Shown here piece after piece: positions 44,456 to 53,629 of a stretch of 64,000 nucleotides of DNA. The translations under genes and the position numbers were made by a program. Each line of letters begins with the position of its first letter. Within the stretch, counting starts at the first letter, position 1. Origin of the DNA: [Bacteroides] pectinophilus. Lineage in GTDB: Bacteria > Bacillota > Clostridia > Lachnospirales > Lachnospiraceae. Location: contig CP102260.1 in NCBI GenBank assembly GCA_025146925.1, forward strand, positions 1,503,001 to 1,567,000, in the 5' to 3' direction. Below the pieces are notes generated by a model. The model had not been told where the DNA came from. It searched no databases and saw only the letters and a program-made list of their open reading frames with translations.

Positions 44456-45598
44456 ATGGAAAACGAAAAAAAAGAGACTAAACCCGCAATTATTGTTAAT
44501 AACGTGTCAATGCGCTTTAAGATATCAACAGGCAATGTATCAGGCCTTAAAGAATTCATTATAAATAAAATCTCCCACAAATCCACATATCGCAAGTTTT
44601 ATGCATTGCGCAATGTAAGCTTTGAAGTAAACAAAGGAGAGGTTGTCGGTATAATCGGTACCAACGGCTCAGGCAAGAGTACTCTGCTTAGAATAATTTC
44701 CGGAGCACTTAAACCAACAAGTGGTAATGTCGTTGTTGACCGTCGTAAGATTCAGCTTCTTACATTGGGAACCGGCTTTGATTCTGAACTTACTGCAAGA
44801 GAGAATGTATACCTTAATGGAGCAATAATCGGATACAGCAAAGAATTTCTTGATGCCAATTACGATAAGATTGTTGAATTTGCAGAACTGCAGAATTTTA
44901 TGGATGAGAAAGTAAAGAATTTTTCGTCAGGAATGGTATCAAGATTAGGATTTGCAATTGCCACTGCCGGTAAAAATGCCGATATACTCATCTTGGATGA
45001 AGTTCTCAGCGTCGGTGACGAATTTTTCAAAGAGAAGAGTATGAAGCGTATAAAAGAAATGATTCACAGCGGTGCTACAGTACTCATTGTCTCACATTCG
45101 CTCAGCACAATAAAAGAGAATTGTACGAAGGTTATATGGCTTAATAAGGGCAAGCTAATGATGATTGGACGTCCAAAGAAGGTCTGTGATGCATACAGCC
45201 GCATGAACGTCCCGGGTGCCATAAAGACAAAATCTGCCCGTAAAAGTGACAGCAGCAAAGCCGCGCAGAATGCAGCAAAGAAAAATGTCCAAAAAGCAGC
45301 TCAGGGCAGGGACAATCAGGGAAAAACTGTGCGCAAGCTTGGTTTTATAAAAAAAGGCAATGATTTTATACTTGTCAAGAATGGCGTCCCAGATCTGAAA
45401 TTCACCGGACTCATTAACATATACGAAGCATGGTGGTATGTTGTGGAAGGCAGGCTTAACCTCGAATATACAGGTCTTGTATATAATGCCGGATTTTACT
45501 GGTATGTGTCACGTGGTAAGATTGATGTCACATTTTCAGGCAAAGTAATGCATGAAGGCAAGGAATATATTGTAAAGCTTGGAAAGGCTCTGGGATGA
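44456..45598 (+). CDS. Polysaccharide ABC exporter ATPase (Wzt-like) with C-terminal pectate-lyase-type repeats
   Basis: This 380-residue ATPase pairs with the Wzm-like permease. The nucleotide domain (1-~255) has Walker A GTNGSGKSTLL, signature FSSGMVSRLGFAIA, Walker B DILILDEVLSVGDEFF and the H-loop VSHS. A basic, Lys/Ala-rich linker (~256-295) follows. The last ~85 residues are not the usual Wzt beta-sandwich. They are four copies of the ~22-residue repeat seen in the two secreted pectate lyases: TGLINIYEAWWYVVEGRLN, YTGLVYNAGFYWYVSRGKID, and a final shortened unit EGKEYIVKLGKALG that matches the lyases' last unit. Since Wzt C-terminal domains recognise the exported glycan, these repeats are probably glycan-binding (inference). 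AGAGGAAT precedes the start; the stop overlaps the next gene by four bases. Confidence 0.9.
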   Translation: MENEKKETKPAIIVNNVSMRFKISTGNVSGLKEFIINKISHKSTYRKFYALRNVSFEVNKGEVVGIIGTNGSGKSTLLRIISGALKPTSGNVVVDRRKIQLLTLGTGFDSELTARENVYLNGAIIGYSKEFLDANYDKIVEFAELQNFMDEKVKNFSSGMVSRLGFAIATAGKNADILILDEVLSVGDEFFKEKSMKRIKEMIHSGATVLIVSHSLSTIKENCTKVIWLNKGKLMMIGRPKKVCDAYSRMNVPGAIKTKSARKSDSSKAAQNAAKKNVQKAAQGRDNQGKTVRKLGFIKKGNDFILVKNGVPDLKFTGLINIYEAWWYVVEGRLNLEYTGLVYNAGFYWYVSRGKIDVTFSGKVMHEGKEYIVKLGKALG

Positions 45599-47604
45599 TT
45601 GCAAAGATTAGAATATCTGTTTACAACCTTTTAGTTAACAGAAAAACCGGAATATGTAAACGCTACCATAAATTTCACGATAAAGCCCATGGAGTTAAGA
45701 AAATATTTTCATGGCTTTATCTTATTTGCCTTAATTTCTGCTATTATATATTATTCTGTCATTTTCTCGGTGATGACATACAATGTGCTGTATATGAGAG
45801 GAAAAAGCTGCTTATTGATAAAAGTGAATCCGAAGCAGCATTTGAAAGAATTATTCCGGCAGACAGACTTATTGAAAAGCTGTCCGCGTATGATATTGTA
45901 TCTTTTGATATATTTGACACATTAATATTCAGACCATTTTCTGCTCCATCGGATCTGTTTTATCTGTTAGGCTGTCAGACACAGATGCTTGATTTTAAGA
46001 ATATAAGAACAGCCATGGAATCCTCCGCACGATACAGAATGTATAAAAACTCCGGCACATATGAAGTTACAATATTCGATATATGGAAAGAGATTGAGGA
46101 ACAGACCGGTCTTTCTTCATCATATTGGAAAGAAGAATTAGACCTTGAGAAAGAATACTGCTTTGCAAACCCATATATGCAGAAGGTCTTCAATTCCCTG
46201 ATTGAAAAAGGCATAAAAGTTATTATAACATCTGATATGTATATTCCGTCCTCATACATGGAAGATCTTCTTAAGTCATGTGGCTATACCGGCTATGACA
46301 GGCTTTTTGTATCATGCGACCTGAAAAAGAGTAAGGCTGACGGACAATTATATACACACATAAGATCACTTTATCCCGGATCTTCATTAATACACATAGG
46401 GGACAACTACAAAAGCGATTATATAATGGCACATAAGCATGGTTTTGATACATTTTATTATCCCAATGTTAACGGTTCCGGCGAACGATACAGAGCTTAT
46501 GATATGTCTCCTGTGATCGGCGGGGCTTACAGAGGGCTTGTTAATACCCATCTGTATAACGGAGCTCTTCAGTTCTCCCGTGAATACGAATATGGATTTA
46601 TATATGGCGGATTATTTGTGACAGGCTATTGCAATTTCATACACAATTACGCTACTCATCACAGCATTGACAAAGTTCTCTTTCTTTCCAGAGACGGAGA
46701 TATATTAAAACATGCATATGATATAATGTTTCCCGGAAATTCCTCAGTATATGTACACTGGTCAAGGAAAGCAGCGACAAAGCTCACAGCAGGAATCAAC
46801 CGCTATGATTACATCCGCAGATTTTTGTACCATAAAGTCAATCAGAATATTCCTCTAAGCGACATATTTGCATCCATGTCACTTAGCAAAGATTTAACCG
46901 GTACATTTAACCTGAATACTGATGAATGCCTTACCAATGCCAATGTAGAAGCTGTCAGGCATATTCTTCTTGACAACTGGGATGCTGTCGTTGCTGAATA
47001 CAAAACAGAAAGTAAAGCTGCCTCCCAATATTATAAAAATATTGTCAAAGGCTGCCGAAAAGTATGTGCTGTGGATATAGGATGGGCCGGAAGCGGTGCG
47101 GTTGCACTTAATAATCTTTTCAATAAAGAATGGGGCATTGATTGTGATGTAACCGGGATAATTGCGGGAACCAACACACTTTATAATACTGATGCAGATG
47201 CAGGAGAGCCGCTACTTCAGTCCAAAAGACTTGTGTCTTACATGTATTCCGCTTCATTCAACCGTGACCTTATCAAAAAGCATAACCCAAATCGCGGTTA
47301 CAATCAATTCTGGGAGCTTCTGCTTGCTTCTACCGACAGACAGTGTACCGGATTCGGCTTTGACTCTGATAATAATGCCGTACCCCTCTTTGGCAGGTGC
47401 GACATTAATCAGGACGGCATACTAATGATACAGAATGGCATAATCGACTTTGTAAAACTATACGGCAATCATTTTGGAAATAGTTTTTTCTACAATATAT
47501 CAGGACGTGATGCATACGCACCTATGCTGGCTGCAGCATCAGATAATGAGAAATATCTTCGCAGCATTTACAGCAATTTTAATGTTGAAGCCAATGTAAT
47601 ATGA
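45595..47604 (+). CDS. COG5610-like protein: HAD hydrolase domain plus second domain
   Basis: The 669-residue protein begins with a short hydrophobic stretch (FSWLYLICLNFCYYILFCHF, about 37-56) that may anchor it to the membrane. A HAD-type hydrolase follows, with motif I VSFDIFDTLIF, IKVIITSDMYIPSSYM as motif II and LIHIGDNYKSDY as motif IV. The second half repeats the domain of the 444-residue protein upstream (VLFLSRDGDILKHA, YVHWSRKAATKL, VDIGWAGSGAVAL). Such proteins accompany capsule and rhamnose-glucose polysaccharide loci; the true substrate is not known. Both ends overlap neighbours by four bases (ATGA), showing tight coupling to Wzt and to the initiating sugar transferase. Confidence 0.75.
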   Translation: MIAKIRISVYNLLVNRKTGICKRYHKFHDKAHGVKKIFSWLYLICLNFCYYILFCHFLGDDIQCAVYERKKLLIDKSESEAAFERIIPADRLIEKLSAYDIVSFDIFDTLIFRPFSAPSDLFYLLGCQTQMLDFKNIRTAMESSARYRMYKNSGTYEVTIFDIWKEIEEQTGLSSSYWKEELDLEKEYCFANPYMQKVFNSLIEKGIKVIITSDMYIPSSYMEDLLKSCGYTGYDRLFVSCDLKKSKADGQLYTHIRSLYPGSSLIHIGDNYKSDYIMAHKHGFDTFYYPNVNGSGERYRAYDMSPVIGGAYRGLVNTHLYNGALQFSREYEYGFIYGGLFVTGYCNFIHNYATHHSIDKVLFLSRDGDILKHAYDIMFPGNSSVYVHWSRKAATKLTAGINRYDYIRRFLYHKVNQNIPLSDIFASMSLSKDLTGTFNLNTDECLTNANVEAVRHILLDNWDAVVAEYKTESKAASQYYKNIVKGCRKVCAVDIGWAGSGAVALNNLFNKEWGIDCDVTGIIAGTNTLYNTDADAGEPLLQSKRLVSYMYSASFNRDLIKKHNPNRGYNQFWELLLASTDRQCTGFGFDSDNNAVPLFGRCDINQDGILMIQNGIIDFVKLYGNHFGNSFFYNISGRDAYAPMLAAASDNEKYLRSIYSNFNVEANVI

Positions 47605-48266
47605 TTGAAGCAGCTGCCAATGAGCAGGAAAGGAGTGTACAATCTGATATGAATTTATATATGATCATCAAGCGTATATTTGATATTGTAATATCTGTAT
47701 CTGCTCTGATTTTTCTGACTCCGGTATTTGCAGTAATTGCAGTTTTAATATACCATGAAGATCATGGAAAGATATTCTATACATCCAACAGAGTCGGATT
47801 AAATGGCAGGATATTCAGAATCTACAAATTCAGAAGCATGAAGATGAATGCTGACAATCTGGAAGATACTCTTAATGAGAACGAGATAGAGCAGTACTTT
47901 AAAGAATTTAAGATTGTTAATGACCCAAGGATAACACGCATTGGCAGGGTTCTTCGCAAGACCAGCCTTGATGAGATTCCGCAGTTTTTTAATATTCTTA
48001 AAGGTGACATGTCACTTATAGGTCCCAGACCTATACTAAAATCAGAGCTTAACAAATATTATCCGGCCAATCAGGATAAACTCCTAAAAGTAAGACCGGG
48101 GCTTACCGGCTACTGGCAGTCACACGGCCGTAATAATGTAAGCTACAAAAATAATGCGCGTCAGAATATGGAGCTTTATTATGTAGACAATTGTTCATTT
48201 ATATTTGATATAATAATTTTTTTTGAAACATTCATAGCTGTTTTTAACACACGCGGAGCCAATTAG
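47601..48266 (+). CDS. Undecaprenyl-phosphate sugar phosphotransferase (initiating enzyme)
   Basis: This 221-residue enzyme of the Bac_transf (WcaJ/WbaP C-terminal) family transfers a sugar-1-phosphate to undecaprenyl phosphate to begin glycan assembly. One N-terminal reentrant helix (RIFDIVISVSALIFLTPVFA) is followed by the catalytic YKFRSMKMNAD, RKTSLDEIPQFFNILKGDMS, LIGPRP and RPGLTGYWQ motifs. The ATG at 47601 overlaps the upstream stop. ATG 47649 directly precedes the conserved helix and has AAGGAG at 47630-47635 (long spacing), so it is a real alternative. It is the last gene of the polysaccharide locus. Confidence 0.9.
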   Translation: MIEAAANEQERSVQSDMNLYMIIKRIFDIVISVSALIFLTPVFAVIAVLIYHEDHGKIFYTSNRVGLNGRIFRIYKFRSMKMNADNLEDTLNENEIEQYFKEFKIVNDPRITRIGRVLRKTSLDEIPQFFNILKGDMSLIGPRPILKSELNKYYPANQDKLLKVRPGLTGYWQSHGRNNVSYKNNARQNMELYYVDNCSFIFDIIIFFETFIAVFNTRGAN

Positions 48267-48293
48267 ATTTGACCGCAGTTTCAGGAGCAACAC

Positions 48294-50003
48294 ATGGACA
48301 CCAATTCATTGCAGATTATAGTAATAATAGTTATTGTGATACTTACGTGCATATACGTATATGTACGCAACAAAAAGAATGCTGCTGCCGCGATTGAGCG
48401 GCGGATAACAAAAGAATGGGGAAATATTCCTTCAAAAAAATATACTTCTGACAGTTATTCCAATATATCTCATTATTTTCGCAACAGTACCGGTGTTCCG
48501 GCTCATGTTATTGATGACATAACATGGAATGACCTTGGAATGGATGACATATTCCGCCTTATCAACAACACTTATTCGTCAACCGGTCAGGAGTATCTTT
48601 ATAAGCTTTTACGCACTCCATGTGCTGAAGAAGAGGTCCTGAAGGAATTCGGAACTCTTGCAGACATTTTTGGAACTGACGAAGCACTTCGCAAAAGCAT
48701 GCAGCGTGCCTATATGAAGCTTGGCACATCAAGAAATATCTCTGTTTCAGATTATCTTGAAGTAATAACCGGCCTTGAGCCCGAAAGTAATGCAAAACAC
48801 TATGCCGGATGGGCTGCCATTACAGCTTCATTTGCACTTCTTGCCTTCAGTCCTGCTGCCGGAATAGCTGCAATATGCATCGTCATAGGATATATTGTTG
48901 TGTCATATTACAAATGCAAAGCGCAGATTGATCCATATCTTGCATGTGTCAATCATATATTAAAGCTGGACGAGTGTTCATCTGACGTGATATCCGTAAT
49001 ATCTTCACATGACGGGCTTGAAGATTACGTAACACAGCTTTCACAGCTTCACCACATAATGGCAGCAGACCTCAAAGGCTCAGGTATTCTTGGAGCATCC
49101 TCAGGTCTTGACGGTTCAGTTGCCGCCATGCTGCTTGATTATGTAAGAATACTGACACATCTTGATATTATCAGATTCAATAAAATGATTAAAAAAATTG
49201 CTCTTCATAAAGAACAGGTCTTCCTGATGATGGAGCTTCTCGGCAGACTTGAATCAGCCATTGCCGTAGCTTCCTTCAGGCAATATCTTGACAGTAATAA
49301 CGGCTGGTGTGAACCCGGGCTTTCGCACAGCAGCATCAGGCTCAATGCAGAAGGTTTATATCACCCTCTTATAAATAATCCTGTTGCCAACTCCATTGAT
49401 GAAGAACACTGTGTTCTTATTACCGGCTCCAACGCTTCGGGAAAGTCAACATTTCTTAAGACAATTGCAATAAATGCAATCCTTGCACAGACAATATACA
49501 CCTGCACGGCGGCTTCTTATAGTGCCGGTTATTACCGTATATATTCATCTATGGCACTCAGGGATGACATAAGCCGCAGCGAAAGCTATTACATGGCTGA
49601 GATACGTTCACTTAAAAGAATAATGGATGCTGCCCGCCAGCAGGATTCATGCCCGGTTCTGTGTTTTATCGACGAGGTTCTGCGCGGAACCAATACAGTC
49701 GAACGAATCGCAGCATCCGCACAGATTCTTAAATACATGGCAGAACGCCGCGTCCTGTGCTTTGCAGCTACCCATGATATCGAGCTGACTGAGCTTCTTG
49801 AGAGCTGTTATTCCAATTATCATTTTCAGGAAGAGGTGCTTGATAATGATGTTAAGTTTAATTACAGACTGTATACAGGCAGGGCAGCTTCACGCAATGC
49901 CATAAAACTTCTGTCAATAATGGGCTATGATGATGCAATTATTGCAAGTGCGGAACAGATGGCATCAGACTTTATAAAAACAGGCAAATGGAGGAATATA
50001 TGA
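48294..50003 (+). CDS. Membrane-anchored MutS-like ATPase
   Basis: This 569-residue protein of the MutS-like ABC ATPase group lacks the mismatch-recognition domain. A membrane helix (IIVIIVIVILTCIYVYV) starts near residue 8. A second hydrophobic pair lies at about 170-205 (AITASFALLAFSPAAG, IAAICIVIGYIVVSYY). The MutS-type ATPase domain has LITGSNASGKSTFLKT (~376), the segment with DDISRSESYYMAEIRSL, the Walker B CFIDEVLRGTNTVERI and a FAATHDIELTELL switch. Membrane anchoring separates it from MutS1 and MutS2; the function of the group is not established. It overlaps rnhA by four bases. Confidence 0.82.
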   Translation: MDTNSLQIIVIIVIVILTCIYVYVRNKKNAAAAIERRITKEWGNIPSKKYTSDSYSNISHYFRNSTGVPAHVIDDITWNDLGMDDIFRLINNTYSSTGQEYLYKLLRTPCAEEEVLKEFGTLADIFGTDEALRKSMQRAYMKLGTSRNISVSDYLEVITGLEPESNAKHYAGWAAITASFALLAFSPAAGIAAICIVIGYIVVSYYKCKAQIDPYLACVNHILKLDECSSDVISVISSHDGLEDYVTQLSQLHHIMAADLKGSGILGASSGLDGSVAAMLLDYVRILTHLDIIRFNKMIKKIALHKEQVFLMMELLGRLESAIAVASFRQYLDSNNGWCEPGLSHSSIRLNAEGLYHPLINNPVANSIDEEHCVLITGSNASGKSTFLKTIAINAILAQTIYTCTAASYSAGYYRIYSSMALRDDISRSESYYMAEIRSLKRIMDAARQQDSCPVLCFIDEVLRGTNTVERIAASAQILKYMAERRVLCFAATHDIELTELLESCYSNYHFQEEVLDNDVKFNYRLYTGRAASRNAIKLLSIMGYDDAIIASAEQMASDFIKTGKWRNI

Positions 50004-50476
50004 ATGTAACAATCTATACGGACGGTGCAGCCAGAGGCAATCCCGACGGTCCGGGAGGCTATGGAACGGTCATTCATTATGTCGACCCAAAGGGTGAACT
50101 TCATGTTCGTGAATTCAGCGCCGGCTACAAAAAGACTACCAATAACAGGATGGAGCTTATGGCTGCAATTGCAGGTCTTGAAGCTCTTACCAGACCATGT
50201 AACGTTAATCTTATATCAGATTCCAAATATCTTGTAGACGCATTTAACCAGCACTGGATAGAAGGCTGGATCAAAAAAGGCTGGAAACGCGGTAAAAATG
50301 AACCGGTCAAAAATGTTGACCTGTGGAAACGTCTTCTTGAAGCCATGAAGATTCACAATGTTACATTTACATGGGTTAAAGGACATGCGGGACATGAGAT
50401 GAACGAACGCTGTGATGAGCTTGCAACAACAGCTGCCGACGGCAGTAATCTGCTGGATGACATAGCAGCCGAATGA
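50000..50476 (+). CDS. rnhA: Ribonuclease HI
   Basis: This 158-residue RNase H1 cleaves RNA in RNA-DNA hybrids. The four catalytic acids are visible in IYTDGAARGNPDGPGG (D), NNRMELMAAI (E), ISDSKYLVDAF (D) and ERCDELAT (D); the basic handle WIKKGWKRG is present. ATG 50000 lies five bases after GGAGG and overlaps the stop of the MutS-like gene (ATGA). The upstream in-frame ATG at 49988 would place that site inside the gene and is rejected. Confidence 0.95.
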   Translation: MNVTIYTDGAARGNPDGPGGYGTVIHYVDPKGELHVREFSAGYKKTTNNRMELMAAIAGLEALTRPCNVNLISDSKYLVDAFNQHWIEGWIKKGWKRGKNEPVKNVDLWKRLLEAMKIHNVTFTWVKGHAGHEMNERCDELATTAADGSNLLDDIAAE

Positions 50477-50484
50477 TAAATTGC

Positions 50485-50513
50485 TTGAAAATACATATAA
50501 TGAGTGATAGAAT
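50485..50513 (+). promoter_or_regulatory. Candidate promoter upstream of the small membrane protein and alaS
   Basis: TTGAAA (50485-50490) and TAGAAT (50508-50513) are 17 bases apart. A small hairpin, TGCGC CTTT GCGCA (50537-50550), lies in the predicted leader. No T-box-like structure is seen before alaS. Confidence 0.45.
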
Positions 50514-50564
50514 AAATTAGATTGATAATGTATTTATGCGCCTTTGCGCAGAAATGAGGTATTT

Positions 50565-50732
50565 ATGAATATATGGTCTGTGGCTTCGGCCTCAATGGGA
50601 CCTGCCGTTTTAGCAGGTGATTTTATAGGTGAGTCAATTAAGTTTGTTATTTATCTTGCGGTTATCGTATGTGCATTTACTGCAGGTGCCAAGCTCCGCA
50701 AGCATGTAGATGCCAAGAAGGCATCCAAGTAA
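50565..50732 (+). CDS. Small single-pass membrane protein
   Basis: This is a 55-residue protein with one membrane helix (SIKFVIYLAVIVCAFTAGA) followed by a short basic tail (KLRKHVDAKKASK). ATG 50565 is chosen because GAGG lies at 50556-50559. I do not recognise a family function. Its place 36 bases before alaS, behind the only good promoter in the gap, suggests co-transcription. Confidence 0.6.
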   Translation: MNIWSVASASMGPAVLAGDFIGESIKFVIYLAVIVCAFTAGAKLRKHVDAKKASK

Positions 50733-50768
50733 AGAACAGATTTTATTATATTTTGGAGGATTGTTAAA

Positions 50769-53408
50769 GTGCAGAAGTACGGTGTTAATGAATTGAGAAG
50801 AATGTATCTCGATTTCTTCGAGAGCAAGGGACATCTTAAGATGAAGAGTTTTTCACTGGTCCCTCATAATGACAACAGCCTGTTGCTCATTAATTCAGGA
50901 ATGGCTCCTCTCAAGCCTTATTTTACAGGTCAGGAGATTCCACCAAGACGCAGGGTTACGACTTGTCAGAAGTGTATCAGAACAGGAGATATCGAGAACG
51001 TAGGTAAGACTGCAAGACACGGTACTTTTTTTGAGATGCTCGGTAACTTCTCATTCGGTGATTATTTCAAGACAGAAGCAATTCACTGGTCATGGGAATT
51101 TCTTACAGAGGTTGTGGGGCTTGATGCCAGCCGCCTTTACCCATCAGTATACGTTGACGATGATGAGGCATTTGACATATGGAATAAGGAGATTGGAATT
51201 GCTCCTGAGAGAATATTCAGATTCGGCAAGGAAGATAACTTCTGGGAACACGGTTCAGGCCCATGCGGTCCATGTTCAGAGATTTATTATGACCGCGGCG
51301 AGAAGTACGGCTGTGGTAAGCCCGGCTGTACTGTAGGCTGTGACTGTGACCGTTACATGGAAGTATGGAATAATGTATTTTCACAGTTCAACAATGACGG
51401 ACACGGTAACTATTCAGATCTTATCCAGAAGAACATCGATACGGGAATGGGCCTTGAGAGACTTGCCGTTGTTGTTCAGGACGTAGATTCAATCTTTGAC
51501 GTAGATACACTTCAGGCTCTCCGCAACAAAGTGTGCGAGATGGCCGGCGTAACATATAAGGAAGACGAGAAGACGGATGTTTCAATCCGTGTTATTACAG
51601 ATCATATCCGTTCAGTAACATTCATGGTTTCTGATGGAATCATGCCATCTAACGAAGGACGCGGATATGTATTAAGAAGACTTCTCCGCCGTGCTGCAAG
51701 GCATGGACGCCTTCTCGGTATAGAGGGCAAGTTCCTTTCAAAGCTCTGCGAGACAGTAATTGAAGGTTCTAAGGACGGATATCCTGAACTTGATGAGAAG
51801 AAAGCTTTTATCTTCAAGGTTATTGATCAGGAAGAGGACAAGTTTAATAAGACTATCGATCAGGGTCTTGGAATACTTGAGCAGCTCGAAGCTGACCTTG
51901 TAAAGACAGGTAATAAGATTCTTTCAGGCGCTGATGCTTTCAAGCTTTATGACACATATGGATTCCCTCTTGATCTTACTAAGGAGATTCTTGAAGAGAA
52001 GGGCATCACAATAGATGAAGAAGGCTTTAAGAGTGCAATGGAAGAGCAGCGTATCAAAGCCCGTACAGCGCGTAAGACTACTAACTACATGGGTGCGGAC
52101 GCTACTGTATATGATGAGATTGATCCTGCAATAACAAGCAGTTTTGTCGGATATGACAAGCTCACTAACCAGTCTAAGGTATCTGTTCTTACAACTGAAG
52201 AGAATGTTGTCGAAGCACTCTCTGACGGTGACAGGGGAACTATCGTTGTAGATGAGACAGTATTCTATGGTTCAATGGGTGGCCAGGAAGGCGACAGAGG
52301 TGTTATAACTTCTCCTGAGGGTGAATTCCGTGTAGATACCACAATTCATCTTAAGGGCGGCAGAATAGGTCATGTCGGCGTTATGACCAAAGGCATGATT
52401 AAGACCGGTGATACTGTTACTCTTACTGTTGATGCTCCGGCAAGAGCCGCAACATGTGCCAACCACAGTGCAACTCACCTTCTTCAGAAGGCTTTAAGGG
52501 ATGTACTCGGAACACATGTAGAGCAGAAGGGTTCATATGTTGACCCTGACAGACTCCGTTTTGACTTTGCCCATTTCCAGGCTATGACACCTGATGAGAT
52601 TGCCAGCGTAGAATCAATAGTCAATGAGAAGATTGCAGAGGCACTTCCTGTTGTTACTAATATCATGAGCCTTGAAGATGCCAAGAAGACAGGAGCAATG
52701 GCACTGTTTGGAGAAAAATACGGCGATAAGGTACGTGTCGTATCCATGGGTGATTTTTCAACTGAACTCTGTGGTGGTACTCATGTTGCCAATACAAGCA
52801 ATATCATGCTTTTCAAGATTGTATCTGAATCAGGTGTTGCTGCCGGAATAAGACGTATTGAAGCTCTTACAGGTAATGGCGTTCTTGCTTATTACCGCAA
52901 TATAGAGAATACACTTGCCGAAGCCTGCAGGACAGCTAAGACTGAACCTTCTCAGCTCATTCACAGAATTGCTTCAATGAATGACGAGATTAAGTCTCTT
53001 TCTTCAGAGAATGAGAAGCTCAAGGCTAAGCTTGCAAACGAGGCTGTTGGTGATGTCCTTGCCAATGTTCAGGAGATTGGTTCATTCAGGTTCCTTCCTG
53101 TAAGTGTGGCAGATGTAGACATGAACGGTCTTCGTACTCTCGGTGACAACATGAAAGATAAGATTGGTTCAGGTATTGTAATACTTGCATCCACACAGGG
53201 TGACAAGGTTAATATTATTGCAATGGCAACTGATGATGCAGTCGCTAAGGGTGCTCACGCAGGCAACCTTATCAAAGCCGTAGCTCCTATTGTTGGTGGC
53301 GGTGGCGGCGGCCGTCCTAATATGGCACAGGCCGGCGGCAAAAACCCGGCAGGTATCGATGAGATGCTTGCTAAGGCAGCCGAAGTTGCAGCACAGCAGC
53401 TTCAGTAA
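50769..53408 (+). CDS. alaS: Alanine--tRNA ligase
   Basis: AlaRS charges tRNA-Ala and edits mischarged Ser/Gly. The 879-residue chain has the class II catalytic core (FESKGHLKMKSFSLVPHND; ARHGTFFEMLGNFSFGDYF), an insertion with four cysteines and a histidine-poor metal patch (YGCGKPGCTVGCDCDRYMEV), the editing domain with HSATHLLQKALR and ELCGGTHVANT, and a C-terminal C-Ala domain ending in a Gly-rich GGGGGGRPNMAQAGG. The GTG start is preceded by GGAGG. Two small membrane proteins flank the gene. Confidence 0.96.
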   Translation: MQKYGVNELRRMYLDFFESKGHLKMKSFSLVPHNDNSLLLINSGMAPLKPYFTGQEIPPRRRVTTCQKCIRTGDIENVGKTARHGTFFEMLGNFSFGDYFKTEAIHWSWEFLTEVVGLDASRLYPSVYVDDDEAFDIWNKEIGIAPERIFRFGKEDNFWEHGSGPCGPCSEIYYDRGEKYGCGKPGCTVGCDCDRYMEVWNNVFSQFNNDGHGNYSDLIQKNIDTGMGLERLAVVVQDVDSIFDVDTLQALRNKVCEMAGVTYKEDEKTDVSIRVITDHIRSVTFMVSDGIMPSNEGRGYVLRRLLRRAARHGRLLGIEGKFLSKLCETVIEGSKDGYPELDEKKAFIFKVIDQEEDKFNKTIDQGLGILEQLEADLVKTGNKILSGADAFKLYDTYGFPLDLTKEILEEKGITIDEEGFKSAMEEQRIKARTARKTTNYMGADATVYDEIDPAITSSFVGYDKLTNQSKVSVLTTEENVVEALSDGDRGTIVVDETVFYGSMGGQEGDRGVITSPEGEFRVDTTIHLKGGRIGHVGVMTKGMIKTGDTVTLTVDAPARAATCANHSATHLLQKALRDVLGTHVEQKGSYVDPDRLRFDFAHFQAMTPDEIASVESIVNEKIAEALPVVTNIMSLEDAKKTGAMALFGEKYGDKVRVVSMGDFSTELCGGTHVANTSNIMLFKIVSESGVAAGIRRIEALTGNGVLAYYRNIENTLAEACRTAKTEPSQLIHRIASMNDEIKSLSSENEKLKAKLANEAVGDVLANVQEIGSFRFLPVSVADVDMNGLRTLGDNMKDKIGSGIVILASTQGDKVNIIAMATDDAVAKGAHAGNLIKAVAPIVGGGGGGRPNMAQAGGKNPAGIDEMLAKAAEVAAQQLQ

Positions 53409-53421
53409 GGAATGAGGGATA

Positions 53422-53613
53422 ATGGGTAATTTTGAAGCTAATGGAAATTCCGAGGTAGAAAGCCATATGAAGAAGCATCATTCTAAGTTAAGCACAGTAC
53501 TTATTTCTTTAATCTTTGTTGCAGCAGCAATTGCATGGCTTATTCATGTACCGACCGGAATTCTGCTTACAATAATAGGCGGAATCGTATTCGGACTTAC
53601 CTATAAGAATTGA
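53422..53613 (+). CDS. Small membrane protein
   Basis: The 63-residue protein has a hydrophilic N-terminus (MGNFEANGNSEVESHMKKHH) and two closely spaced hydrophobic stretches (TVLISLIFVAAAIAWLI, GILLTIIGGIVFGLTY) that likely form a helical hairpin. GGAATGAGGG precedes the start, and a terminator follows at once. The family is not recognised. Confidence 0.6.
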   Translation: MGNFEANGNSEVESHMKKHHSKLSTVLISLIFVAAAIAWLIHVPTGILLTIIGGIVFGLTYKN

Positions 53614-53629
53614 ATATTTTGCTTTTAAG

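Noticed and set aside
28166-48266. Horizontal transfer of the polysaccharide locus as an island
   Set aside because: Gene content is typical of variable loci, but I see no tRNA, integrase, direct repeats at the ends or clear base-composition break that would support an island.
50733-50768. T-box riboswitch before alaS
   Set aside because: The gap to the preceding small gene is only 36 bases and holds little beyond the ribosome site, with no room for a T-box.
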